Part shown: piece after piece, positions 35,359 through 43,362 of the stretch
Layout: each line of letters begins with the position of its first letter
How positions within the stretch are numbered: the stretch's first letter is position 1
Source of the DNA: Aquimarina sp042434915
GTDB taxonomy: Bacteria > Bacteroidota > Bacteroidia > Flavobacteriales > Flavobacteriaceae
DNA: 64,000 nucleotides
NCBI RefSeq assembly: GCF_042434915.1
Contig: NZ_CP170198.1
Span: 744,001-808,000 of the forward strand
Direction: 5' to 3'
Notes under the pieces: generated by a model
Told to the model about the DNA's origin: nothing
The model's input: the letters and a program-made list of their open reading frames with translations, nothing else
The model's database searches: none
Program-made: the position numbers and the translations under genes

Positions 35359-36065
35359 TTTTCATTTTTTTTTATCAGAATCAGAGAGAAATACGGAGTA
35401 TCTCGCTTCAAGGCAGTTTTCCAATTATAGGTTATAAATTGTTGATCGGTACCCAGACGTTCACCATAGGTGATACTGTGTTTGTTATCGTCGATTACTG
35501 CAGCGATGATATCAATCACTGATTTTATTTTCATCAGTATAACTGTATCAAAATTGTGGATAGCATCACGTAATTCTTCTTCACATTGCACTCGCGGTAT
35601 TATTGTTACTTTTTCATTTTGTAAGCATAAAGGGGTTTTACTTTCTGAAGCCATATGTAGGTAGGAGGTGATACCTGGTATTAAGCTGATAGCCAATTGT
35701 TGTTTTTTAATTTTTTCTAATAAATAAGAAAAAGAACTAAAAGTGCTTATATCTCCTTCGCTTACAATAGCGATTGACAACCCTTTTGTATAATCGGTAA
35801 GTATTTGTTGAAAAGTGCTTTCATACATGGCTTGCGCCTGAGTTCTTTCCAAATCCATCTTTAGATAAAATCCAACTAATTTTTCTGAAGCTAACTTGTA
35901 ATGATTCAAAATCATGCCCGAATAACTAGTTTTTCTACCGTTGCTAAAAATAGATCCAGGGTAGTATATTTTTTCGACTTGTTGTAATGTTTTTAAACCT
36001 TTGACTGTAATTAAATCAGGATCGCCAGGACCTAAAGAAACACCATATATGCTGCCTGTACTCAT
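35355..36065 (-). CDS. cbiL: (Cobalt-)precorrin-2 C20-methyltransferase
   Basis: CbiL/CobI, 236 residues, transfers the third methyl group to the ring at C20 from S-adenosylmethionine. The tetrapyrrole-methylase motifs are YGVSLGPGDPDLITVKGLKTL, a shortened IVSEGDISTFSSFSYLLEKI in place of the usual GDP loop, and LIPGITSYLHMAS. It overlaps cbiX and the cbiH-cbiC gene by 4 bases each, so it directly follows cobalt insertion. CbiX next to it suggests that its substrate is cobalt-sirohydrochlorin rather than precorrin-2. Confidence 0.92.
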   Translation of the reverse strand: MSTGSIYGVSLGPGDPDLITVKGLKTLQQVEKIYYPGSIFSNGRKTSYSGMILNHYKLASEKLVGFYLKMDLERTQAQAMYESTFQQILTDYTKGLSIAIVSEGDISTFSSFSYLLEKIKKQQLAISLIPGITSYLHMASESKTPLCLQNEKVTIIPRVQCEEELRDAIHNFDTVILMKIKSVIDIIAAVIDDNKHSITYGERLGTDQQFITYNWKTALKRDTPYFSLILIKKNEK

Positions 36066-36994
36066 ATCCCTAAGCCCTTTTTAATTTCAGTAAATAAACT
36101 TCTTTTTTGTCCTACCTTATCATCTTCTTCAAATAGAACACCTTTGACGCCTAAATGATGGCCTATTTGTTCTTTACCCATTTCAGATTCAACACCTACA
36201 ATTTGTTTTCTGTATTTACATAATTGACAGTTCATATTTGCAGTGCCATTAATGGTTTCTTCTAGGCGCTCATCAAAAGCTTTAAGTATCAATTCATCGC
36301 TACCAAATGCTTGTGTATAAATGTATTGGTGAGATGATTTTGAGTCAAACTCACGAATCTCACTGTAGATACGTTCCAACAGAATACCAGTAAAAAAGAA
36401 AAACGGAATTGCTATAGTTCGTTTAAATCCCATTTTGCTAGTTAATTCTAAACTTTTGGTTACAGTCGGATAAGCCGTACCACTATACGCAACCGTGGTA
36501 AAACCAAACCCCATACCTTCTCCTAGCATACAGGCTAACTTATGGACATCAGAATTTGCATCTGTATCGGTAGTTCCTCTTCCTACCACCATTAAGCACA
36601 CTTCTCTTCGATCCATGGGAGAATAGTTGCTTTCTGTCTCCAGAACCCGTTTTTGAGCTAATTGCAATAAAAATGAATTTACACCGAGATGTTTTCCCAT
36701 TTTGATAGTTAGATCTTTGTAATAGCTCTGTATGGTATTCATCTCATACGGAATGTCATTTTTTGCATGAGAACCTGCAAATAGTATGATTGGTAGTGCA
36801 TAAATTTCACGAACTCCATTTTGATACATACGTTCGACCGAGGCTTCGTAAACAGGATGGTTAAATTCTAAAAATCCATAGTCTACCTCGTACTCGGTAT
36901 ACCGAGCCTTTAGGGCTGCTACCAGTTCTTTAAAAGCTGAAGTTCCTGTTTTTGTCCTGCTTCCATGTCCGCAAAGTAAAATTCCTTTTTTCAT
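36062..36994 (-). CDS. cbiX: Sirohydrochlorin cobaltochelatase CbiX, long form with MXCXXC motif
   Basis: A class II chelatase of 310 residues that inserts Co2+ into sirohydrochlorin without ATP. The N-terminal half starts with ILLCGHGSRTKTGTSAFKEL, whose His is the metal-handling residue, and the second half repeats the fold (VCLMVVGRGTTDTDANSDVHKLA). At residues 254-259 there is MNCQLC, the MXCXXC motif known in the long CbiX of Bacillus megaterium and linked there to an Fe-S centre. The C-terminus continues HLGVKGVLFEEDD. It overlaps cbiL by 4 bases and follows the SUMT fusion by 4 bases, matching the reaction order. Confidence 0.93.
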   Translation of the reverse strand: MKKGILLCGHGSRTKTGTSAFKELVAALKARYTEYEVDYGFLEFNHPVYEASVERMYQNGVREIYALPIILFAGSHAKNDIPYEMNTIQSYYKDLTIKMGKHLGVNSFLLQLAQKRVLETESNYSPMDRREVCLMVVGRGTTDTDANSDVHKLACMLGEGMGFGFTTVAYSGTAYPTVTKSLELTSKMGFKRTIAIPFFFFTGILLERIYSEIREFDSKSSHQYIYTQAFGSDELILKAFDERLEETINGTANMNCQLCKYRKQIVGVESEMGKEQIGHHLGVKGVLFEEDDKVGQKRSLFTEIKKGLGI

Positions 36995-36998
36995 AGTG

Positions 36999-38546
36999 TT
37001 AATTGATAGGGTTTACCCCAATTAAAAAGACTACGGGCATTTGTAGTTCTTGTTTTTTAATATCGTGTTCTATAGTACCTAATGTTGATGAAAGTAACGT
37101 TTCATTTTCTCTTGAAACATTTGAGATAGCGTTAATTGGAATGTCCTTATTTTTGCAAACGTTTAACAACTTTGGTATGATTTTATCTAAGCTTTTAAGC
37201 CCCATGTATAGAGCAAGAGTATTTCCTGCATTAAGCATCTCTGCAATTCCTTTAAGTTGAGCAGTAGAGTAATCTGCAGTATGTGCAGTGCATATTAGAA
37301 TAGCATTGGATTGTCTTCTTTCGGTAATCGGAATATTTACAGCACTGGCTGCGGCTAAGGCAGCCGATATTCCTGGAACTACAATAAAGGGGAGTCGATG
37401 CTTTTTCAAGAACCGAACCTCCTCGGCAGCTCTACCGTATATATAAGGATCTCCAGATTTTATACGAACTACTTTATCTCCTTGTTCACAATGTGATTTT
37501 AATAATTGATTGATTTTATTTTGACGTGTTTCCTGATCTTCTTTATCACCAAATTTTCTACCTACATAAATGCGTTGTGCATGTGTATTAATTTCTAAAA
37601 TCTCTTTAGAAATTAAATTATCATGAAGAATAACTTCGGCATCCTCAATTGCATGCAAAGCTTTTATTGTTAACAGGTTTTTATTACCTGGTCCTGCACC
37701 TATTATGGCTATTTCGGGCAATTTATTTTTAGTAAAAACCCATTCTGGGTTAGAGAATTCATACTCAAAATTGAGTAATTTTTTTGATTTTGAATTATCT
37801 ATAATTTTAAAAAGTTCTTGTGAAGTTTTCTCAAATACAGGTGTAGGTAAATTTAGTGCTGTTGCAGCATTTTTATAATATGCATTACGTGGGGGATGTA
37901 GATCAGCGCAGCCGTTAATAATTTGACCAAAACATTTTTGTTCTATAATATTTTGAATTAATCTAATAGCATCGTGCTGATGAATTAGGTTAACAGGTAC
38001 ATTGGGATTTTTAAGTTCTTTTTTATTTGCTAGAAATCTCCCTGGATGACGTTTGGGTCCTATTAATCCAGCTAAACGTAAAATTGTTAGATTATTTCCA
38101 AAGTGATCCTGTAATAAGCGTTCGGCTTGTATTAAAGCTTTTCCCGATGCTTTTTCTGGAAAACATGTTAAAGTTTCATTAACCAGACTATTAACATTAT
38201 GATAAACTGATGTTGAACTAACAAAAATTACTTTGATTGATTTGGGTGTTTTCTTTATAATCTGCTCGATTTGAAGTGGATGTAAGATCTCAATACCATC
38301 CATTCGTTTTGGAGGAAAATTTATGATAAGCGTTGATGTTTCTGCGATAAAAGCTTCCCAATCTCCAATAATAGCGTCGGCTTCAACTTTTATTCTAGCA
38401 GTATAAAAAGGATAATTGGCTAATGCTTTAAGATTAGTTATCTCAGAGGTGCTTCCTTTTATTGTATGCTTACTTTTGTGAAGCTGTAGAGCAAGTGGTA
38501 AACCTAACCATCCTAATCCTACAATAGAAGTTTGTTGTTTACTCAT
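36999..38546 (-). CDS. SDR-like domain fused to uroporphyrinogen-III C-methyltransferase (SUMT)
   Basis: A 515-residue fusion. Residues from about 272 are a complete CobA/SUMT (IAIIGAGPGNKNLLTIKALHAI, VGRKFGDKEDQETRQNKINQLL, VVRIKSGDPYIYGRAAEEV, VPGISAALAAASAVNIPITER), which methylates uroporphyrinogen III at C2 and C7 to precorrin-2. Residues 1-260 are an NAD(P)-binding epimerase-like domain (SIVGLGWLGLPLALQLHKSKHTI split by its glycine motif GLGWLG, then IFVSSTSVYHNV and LTILRLAGLIGPKRHPGRF) with YeeD/SDR flavour. Its role is unknown; precorrin-2 dehydrogenase activity (as in the CysG N-terminus) is possible but the domain is not the Met8/CysG type. It overlaps the 2Fe-2S gene by 4 bases. 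Confidence 0.85.
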   Translation of the reverse strand: MSKQQTSIVGLGWLGLPLALQLHKSKHTIKGSTSEITNLKALANYPFYTARIKVEADAIIGDWEAFIAETSTLIINFPPKRMDGIEILHPLQIEQIIKKTPKSIKVIFVSSTSVYHNVNSLVNETLTCFPEKASGKALIQAERLLQDHFGNNLTILRLAGLIGPKRHPGRFLANKKELKNPNVPVNLIHQHDAIRLIQNIIEQKCFGQIINGCADLHPPRNAYYKNAATALNLPTPVFEKTSQELFKIIDNSKSKKLLNFEYEFSNPEWVFTKNKLPEIAIIGAGPGNKNLLTIKALHAIEDAEVILHDNLISKEILEINTHAQRIYVGRKFGDKEDQETRQNKINQLLKSHCEQGDKVVRIKSGDPYIYGRAAEEVRFLKKHRLPFIVVPGISAALAAASAVNIPITERRQSNAILICTAHTADYSTAQLKGIAEMLNAGNTLALYMGLKSLDKIIPKLLNVCKNKDIPINAISNVSRENETLLSSTLGTIEHDIKKQELQMPVVFLIGVNPIN

Positions 38547-39349
38547 AACAATGACAGGTCTAAACGTGCATTTTTAAGTTGAATTTTGGTACAATATTTC
38601 CACCCAGTGGTTGTTGTAGCATCAAACATTATTTTACCTATCGTCTCACCAAATTTATTTTTAAAACGAATACCAGTTTGATGGGCTCCTTTTTGGTAAA
38701 AGTATTCGGTAGTAGAAATTTTTAAACGTTGTATTATTTTATTCTCTTTTGAAACAGAACCAATTATCAAAGGGATGCACATCTTTTTGGTGTGCAATTC
38801 TAACGTATACGTTTTAGTATACACCACAGTATCTATTTCTTCAAATGCGACTGGGCTGTTTTTTGACATACAAAGGTGAGCACCTATTGGATTTTCTTTT
38901 AGAAATAAGAATAAGGGATATAAATATTGATCCGAGCTAAAACCTTTGGTAATAAGACATGCACCCAATTCTTTATCTATCTTTAGCTCAAAATCTTTGG
39001 GTTGTATAGGAGCTTTTTCATTGTTTGACTGTTGTTTACCCCATCCTTTTTGATATAACAGGTCGGTTTCAACAGGCCCACTCTGCATAGTATGTTTTTT
39101 AATTATAGGTGCTATTTTGAGAGGAGTAAGTTCTTTATACCAATATTCTCCTGGATGTACAATGCACGTAGGTGCATCTTCACACCTCCCGTTACACCTA
39201 GTTTTGATTGTATGCGTACTATCCCATAATTCGTTATTTCGCAAATAAGCTCTAGCTTCTCTAACAACTTTTTCACTGCCAGCTTTTTGACATGAACCCC
39301 CATCACAAAAGAAAAAAGTGTGTGTTGTATTAGCAATGTTTTTACCCAT
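38543..39349 (-). CDS. Thioredoxin-like 2Fe-2S ferredoxin domain protein of the cobalamin operon
   Basis: A 268-residue protein with no signal peptide. Residues 8-90 resemble the thioredoxin-like [2Fe-2S] ferredoxins: HTFFFCDGGSCQKAGSEKV and TRCNGRCEDAPTC, with Cys at 15, 20, 52, 56 and 62, and the closing PGEYWYKELTPLKIAPIIKKH. Residues 110-268 form a second, beta-rich domain that I do not recognise. It is the first enzyme-type gene after the TonB receptor and overlaps the SUMT fusion by 4 bases. The Fe-S centre could donate electrons for cobalt reduction or ring reduction, but no function can be assigned from sequence alone. Confidence 0.75.
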   Translation of the reverse strand: MGKNIANTTHTFFFCDGGSCQKAGSEKVVREARAYLRNNELWDSTHTIKTRCNGRCEDAPTCIVHPGEYWYKELTPLKIAPIIKKHTMQSGPVETDLLYQKGWGKQQSNNEKAPIQPKDFELKIDKELGACLITKGFSSDQYLYPLFLFLKENPIGAHLCMSKNSPVAFEEIDTVVYTKTYTLELHTKKMCIPLIIGSVSKENKIIQRLKISTTEYFYQKGAHQTGIRFKNKFGETIGKIMFDATTTTGWKYCTKIQLKNARLDLSLL

Positions 39350-39352
39350 AAT

Positions 39353-41602
39353 CTAAAAGAAATATGTTAAACTTAATTTTGTTGAAAAAGGAGTACCTGA
39401 AGTAAAGTGGATATCATTTACTGGCTGTGATTCTCCTTGTAATTGAGAGGAGTCATAAAATACTGCTTCCCTCCAAGGTGTATCAAAAAGATTTTCGACA
39501 AATAGACCTAATTGATACTTTGGTTTAGTATAATTGATAACTAAATCTGTAATAAAATAGCTTTGAGCAATGATATTTTCACTTTCAGTTAAGGGACGTT
39601 CCCCTAAGTAACGATAACGTAATGAAGTATTAATACCGTTTTGTAAGCGTAAAGTAGCGCCTCCTGTCGAAGTTAATCTTGGTGCACTTGGTATTTTATC
39701 CTCGCCTTGAGGAGCATCAAGTAAAGTTCCATAGCTATAATTTAAATCAGTATCGAACCAAAAATAGGGTAGTGGTTGATATCTAAAAGAAACCTCGCCA
39801 CCTAGACGTTGGGACCTGCCTTTATTTTCATATTCAAAACCATCTGTAACAAATACAAACTCGGCATCACTTTGCAAATAAAAGCCAGCAAGATTACCTA
39901 CAAGTTTTTTACCTACCTTAAATTCTGTACCCAGGTCATATCCGATGGCTTTTGGCAACGGACTTACATTTTTATTAGTTACTGCAGCATTGGCATAATT
40001 TGAATGAAACCCAGAACTTGCTTTGGCATACAACAGAAGACTGTTGGAGAGGTCATAAAATAGACTTACTTTAGGACTTACTCTAAATGCAGTTGTTGTT
40101 TTACGCTGTGGTATAGGATTTTTTTCAGTTACATCAAAATCAAATAAATCCCCTCTAACTCCTACCAATAAACTCACTCTTGATACTAATTGCCATCTTT
40201 CTTTTAAAAAAAACCCATAATTCGTCTCCTTAATATCCAAGGCATTTACTGGTGTTAAAAGGGATTTTCCAATGGTATTGTTAAGTCCTATAGTATTGTT
40301 AGTATGATTTACAGACCAACCAAAGGTTGTGGTACTATTAGATAGCTGCCATAAGTTTTTTGAAGTTATAGCTCCTTTATAAGCAAAAATATTTCGATGT
40401 TCATATTGATGAATCATGTCACCATTGATAGGGTCGTTTTGAAAAAATGTAAAATTTGAAAATAAATTATAGTCATTTGAGACAAAATATACTTGATTAG
40501 TAAAATTTGTCTTACTTGATAAACGCGAACTTAGCTGTGCGTTAATATGGATTCTTTTGGTATCTCCTCCTTCTTGATCATCGATGGCGCCATATCGACT
40601 AATTGCTCCACTATTAACTGCACGAAGTGGTATTTGCCCTGAAGCGTTCCAATTACTGTGAAAAGTAGAAATAGACGTAGATAATTTATGTTTTTCTGAA
40701 AGAGGAATTACATATTTGGTAAAAGTATTAAGTCTTTTAAGATGTTGATCAGCGTCAAAAAAACTGTTGTTATAGGTCCCCTCGATAGCCATGTATGCTT
40801 GTTCATTTTCTTTGATCAAAAAGTTGTTTTCATTTAAAAGTGAAATCATTGCCAAAGCTCTAATAAAATCATATTGGCCATATTCTAATTTAACAATATT
40901 ACGATCTAGTCTATCTCTTGAAGTAAACTTAGCTGCTCCAGAAACAGCAAAATTACCAAGAGAAGTTTCATGTGGGCCTTTATAATAATCAGCGGTCTGT
41001 ACTGTTTCGGGAATTAAAAAGTGTAAGTCCGCATATCCTTGTCCATGCGCATGAGAACTCAGGTTAACCCCGATATTATCAACAAGTACGGCAAAGTCGG
41101 TACCATGATCATTATCAAATCCTCTGAGAAATATTTGTTCAGCTTTTCCTCCACCTGCGTGTTGTGCGATAAATAACCCTGGTATTGCTTTTAGATAATC
41201 TTGTGCACTAGCAATAGGTCGTAATCGTAATGAAATTTCTGAAACTTTTTGAGTTCCTAATTTTTTTTGGTAGCTAGACTTTATAACAGTTTCAGAAAGT
41301 TGGATAATTTCTTTTTCTAAGGTTATAGTCAAATTATTAGACTCTTTTTTTACATTGATCGTTTTATAAAGATAGCCTGGAGAATTAAAGATGATTTGTA
41401 TAGGAAGCTTTTCTAATGAAATCGAAAAGTTACCACTACTATCGGTAACACCTTTAAATAGATTGTCGGCGGTTATACGAACTGGTGAAATGGGTAACTT
41501 AGATTCTTGATCAGTTACGTTACCTCGAATTGTAACATTTTGTGCACATATGGATAGTGAAAAACACTGTATCCATAGACTGCATAAAATCAATTTTTGC
41601 AT
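39353..41602 (-). CDS. TonB-dependent receptor under cobalamin riboswitch control
   Basis: An outer-membrane receptor of 749 residues, first gene of the riboswitch operon. It has a signal peptide (ending SICAQ), a CarboxypepD-regulatory-like domain (about 22-95, TIRGNVTDQESKLPISPVRI), a plug (SAQDYLKAIPGLFIAQHAGGGKAEQIFLRGFDNDHGTDFAVLVDNIG, seen in two parts) and a barrel ending in the aromatic Phe of LSLTYFF. Location directly after the riboswitch shows that it responds to cobalamin, so it probably imports a corrinoid or a chelated cobalt compound. It is BtuB-like in function only by inference; the HAHGQGYADLHFLIPE segment belongs to a group of receptors often annotated for metals. Confidence 0.85.
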   Translation of the reverse strand: MQKLILCSLWIQCFSLSICAQNVTIRGNVTDQESKLPISPVRITADNLFKGVTDSSGNFSISLEKLPIQIIFNSPGYLYKTINVKKESNNLTITLEKEIIQLSETVIKSSYQKKLGTQKVSEISLRLRPIASAQDYLKAIPGLFIAQHAGGGKAEQIFLRGFDNDHGTDFAVLVDNIGVNLSSHAHGQGYADLHFLIPETVQTADYYKGPHETSLGNFAVSGAAKFTSRDRLDRNIVKLEYGQYDFIRALAMISLLNENNFLIKENEQAYMAIEGTYNNSFFDADQHLKRLNTFTKYVIPLSEKHKLSTSISTFHSNWNASGQIPLRAVNSGAISRYGAIDDQEGGDTKRIHINAQLSSRLSSKTNFTNQVYFVSNDYNLFSNFTFFQNDPINGDMIHQYEHRNIFAYKGAITSKNLWQLSNSTTTFGWSVNHTNNTIGLNNTIGKSLLTPVNALDIKETNYGFFLKERWQLVSRVSLLVGVRGDLFDFDVTEKNPIPQRKTTTAFRVSPKVSLFYDLSNSLLLYAKASSGFHSNYANAAVTNKNVSPLPKAIGYDLGTEFKVGKKLVGNLAGFYLQSDAEFVFVTDGFEYENKGRSQRLGGEVSFRYQPLPYFWFDTDLNYSYGTLLDAPQGEDKIPSAPRLTSTGGATLRLQNGINTSLRYRYLGERPLTESENIIAQSYFITDLVINYTKPKYQLGLFVENLFDTPWREAVFYDSSQLQGESQPVNDIHFTSGTPFSTKLSLTYFF

Positions 41603-41640
41603 TTAAAAATGAAATTAAGCAGGCAAGGAAAGAAAGTATG

Positions 41641-41694
41641 AAAAAACATAATTCCTAACTCTTTACCCGAGAGTTATTATCATAAATTATTATG
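41641..41694 (-). terminator. Riboswitch-linked terminator (expression platform)
   Basis: On the minus strand a hairpin lies between the riboswitch and the receptor start. The inner stem AACTCT/AGAGTT (41670-41675 with 41657-41662) is enclosed by CATAAT/ATTATG (41689-41694 with 41647-41652) and is followed at once by six U residues (41646-41641). This looks like an intrinsic terminator 40 bases before the start codon, so control may be by transcription termination. Confidence 0.55.
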
Positions 41695-41696
41695 GT

Positions 41697-41835
41697 ATTG
41701 GCAGGTCTCCTGACTTAGCTTAGCATTCATTTACCTTCCCATAGCTTTTTACTACAGTGGTTTTATTAATGAAGCTTTTTATAAGCTTTACAGTTGCGGG
41801 AACAGTCTTGGATTTTCACCAAGTTCCCTTTTAAT
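41697..41835 (-). promoter_or_regulatory. Cobalamin riboswitch
   Basis: Read on the minus strand, the region has the conserved parts of an AdoCbl-class riboswitch. First is the AGGGAACTTGGTGAAAATCC element with CAAGACTGTTCCCGCAACTG (together 41829-41788), then CCACTG, then the B12 box AGTCAGGAGACCTGCC (41715-41700). The GGTGAAAATCC and CCCGCAACTGT segments are nearly invariant in the family. It sits between the cobQ-cobD-cbiB-ATPase unit and the TonB receptor, so it controls the 17-gene operon running to cobN and should switch it off when cobalamin is plentiful. Confidence 0.95.
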
Positions 41836-41877
41836 TCTATATTCTAAAATAAAAAGAATAAGAAACCAAATACAGTG

Positions 41878-41906
41878 CGAATGTATCGATAATTTTTGAA
41901 TTACAA
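41878..41906 (-). promoter_or_regulatory. Possible promoter for the riboswitch operon
   Basis: On the minus strand TTG (41906-41904) is followed after 18 bases by TACATTCG (41885-41878), one mismatch from the TAnnTTTG -7 consensus. It overlaps the 3' end of the upstream ATPase gene and would start the transcript some 40 bases before the first conserved riboswitch element. Confidence 0.3.
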
Positions 41907-42428
41907 GATAGAATCCAAAATGAGTTTTTTTCTTTTGATTGGAGAGGACTTAGGCAGCATGATTATTTCAAATCCTTTTTTTGTGTAGTGTTCTAGTAAT
42001 GATTTTTCTAACCTTAGACAATATTCGAATTTTTGCAATCTTTGCGGATCTTGACAATAAATATCAAACCAAGTAGGAGCAAAAAATACCGGAGTATGGT
42101 ATATTTGTTTATAAGGAAAATGGAGTAGGTATGAGGGAATCACTTTATTAGCTACCGTTAAGTATGCGGTAAGATCTAACAAAGATCTATCACATATTTG
42201 CGTATTGGTATCTAAAAGTTCTTGGTGAGTTTGTGTATAAACAAGTTTAGCAAAACGGGTAATATCTGCCCAAGGCATGCCTTTTTGATTACTTTTTTGT
42301 TCCTTGATAATGACCTTTCTAGCAACTTCGTCCATACAAGGGACAGTATCTTTGAGCAAATTAATTAATGTAGTTTTTCCTGTTCCAGGAGCCCCGGTAA
42401 TGATATATTTTTTTTGCTGACTATACAT
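41901..42428 (-). CDS. P-loop ATPase/kinase of the AAA_28 (NadR-like) type
   Basis: A 175-residue ATP-binding protein. I start it at the ATG at 42428, because the frame to 42452 begins with TTG inside cbiB. It has a Walker A loop (ITGAPGTGKTTLINLLKD), DEVARKVIIKEQ, and a CDRSLLDLTAYL motif typical of AAA_28 proteins that resemble nucleoside or NadR-type kinases. The last part is a helical tail (LLEHYTKKGFEIIMLP). It is translationally coupled to cbiB (8-base overlap) and ends the upstream cobalamin unit. No CobU/CobP is in the window, so a role as the missing cobinamide kinase is tempting but unproven; the CobU guanylyltransferase motifs are absent. Confidence 0.7.
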   Translation of the reverse strand: MYSQQKKYIITGAPGTGKTTLINLLKDTVPCMDEVARKVIIKEQKSNQKGMPWADITRFAKLVYTQTHQELLDTNTQICDRSLLDLTAYLTVANKVIPSYLLHFPYKQIYHTPVFFAPTWFDIYCQDPQRLQKFEYCLRLEKSLLEHYTKKGFEIIMLPKSSPIKRKKLILDSIL

Positions 42429-43362
42429 TTTGAAATAAATACAAAATTCCAATAATTATGATGACAAATACAATGCTTACTGTATAATTTATATTTGTAA
42501 CAGTTTTGATTTCTTTGTGTTTTATTTTTCTATTAGTGTGGCCAATAAAGGGCTTATTTACCAATGTACCGTGATAATAATTAGGACCGCCAAACTGGCA
42601 ACTTAATACATAGGCCAATGCAGCCTCTGGATATCCTGCGTTGGGACTACTGTGATTTTTACCTTGTTTGATAACAAAAGATATTCCTTTAAACTTTAAG
42701 CGGGCACTTAAAATTAGTAAAGCGGTTATTCTGGAAGGTATATAATTAGCGATATCATCAACTCTTGCAGCAAATTTTCCGAATTTTATGAAACGCTCGT
42801 TCTTATATCCGATCATAGAATCCAAGGTATTAATCATTTTATAAGCCATTGCACCCGGAACTCCCAGAAGTAAAAAATAGAATAAGGGAGCTATAACACC
42901 ATCACTAAGATTCTCTGACATTGTTTCAAAAGTTGCAATTCTAATTTGTTGTTTGTCTAATTTGTCTGTTTCGCGCCCTACGATCCAAGACAAGCGTTTT
43001 TGACCAGCTTCTAAGCCTTGATACTCTAACGCATCAAAAACTGCTTGACCTTCTTTTATCAACGTTTTATTAGCGAGACAATAAAATAACATTGCGATTG
43101 AAAATATCAAGACCATAAATGGTAGAGAATTTATGTGTAACCATTGTAAAATGAAATATGGAATAACAAATGAGGTGCTAATTAAAAAAGTGGCTAATAA
43201 GGCACCAAGTAAGCTTTTATAGCGATTTCTATTTAACCACTTTTCTCCTTTAGAAATAATTTTACCAAATCCTACGATTAAATGAGGTAATTTTTTAGGA
43301 TCTCCCAATACCAAATCTAGTCCAAAAGCAACTATTAAGACGTATATAGGAATTATATCCAT
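42421..43362 (-). CDS. cbiB: Adenosylcobinamide-phosphate synthase
   Basis: CbiB, 313 residues, a membrane protein that attaches aminopropanol (or its phosphate) to adenosylcobyrate. It begins with the family start VLIVAFGLDLVLGDPKKLPHLIVGFGKII, has ATFETMSENLSDGVIAPLFYFLLLGVPGAMAYKMINTLDSMIGY in the centre (shown here only by key parts), DDIANYIPSRITALLI, and SPNAGYPEAALAYVLSCQFGG near the C-terminus. About four to five membrane segments are visible. It overlaps cobD by 10 bases and the P-loop gene by 8 bases. Confidence 0.95.
   Translation of the reverse strand: MDIIPIYVLIVAFGLDLVLGDPKKLPHLIVGFGKIISKGEKWLNRNRYKSLLGALLATFLISTSFVIPYFILQWLHINSLPFMVLIFSIAMLFYCLANKTLIKEGQAVFDALEYQGLEAGQKRLSWIVGRETDKLDKQQIRIATFETMSENLSDGVIAPLFYFLLLGVPGAMAYKMINTLDSMIGYKNERFIKFGKFAARVDDIANYIPSRITALLILSARLKFKGISFVIKQGKNHSSPNAGYPEAALAYVLSCQFGGPNYYHGTLVNKPFIGHTNRKIKHKEIKTVTNINYTVSIVFVIIIIGILYLFQNV

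Noticed and set aside
41878..41893. ATGTATCGATAATTTT-like sequence resembling the pectin operator
   Set aside because: It has the ATCGAT core but lacks the outer ACAT half-site, and it lies at the end of a cobalamin gene. It overlaps the candidate riboswitch promoter by chance.
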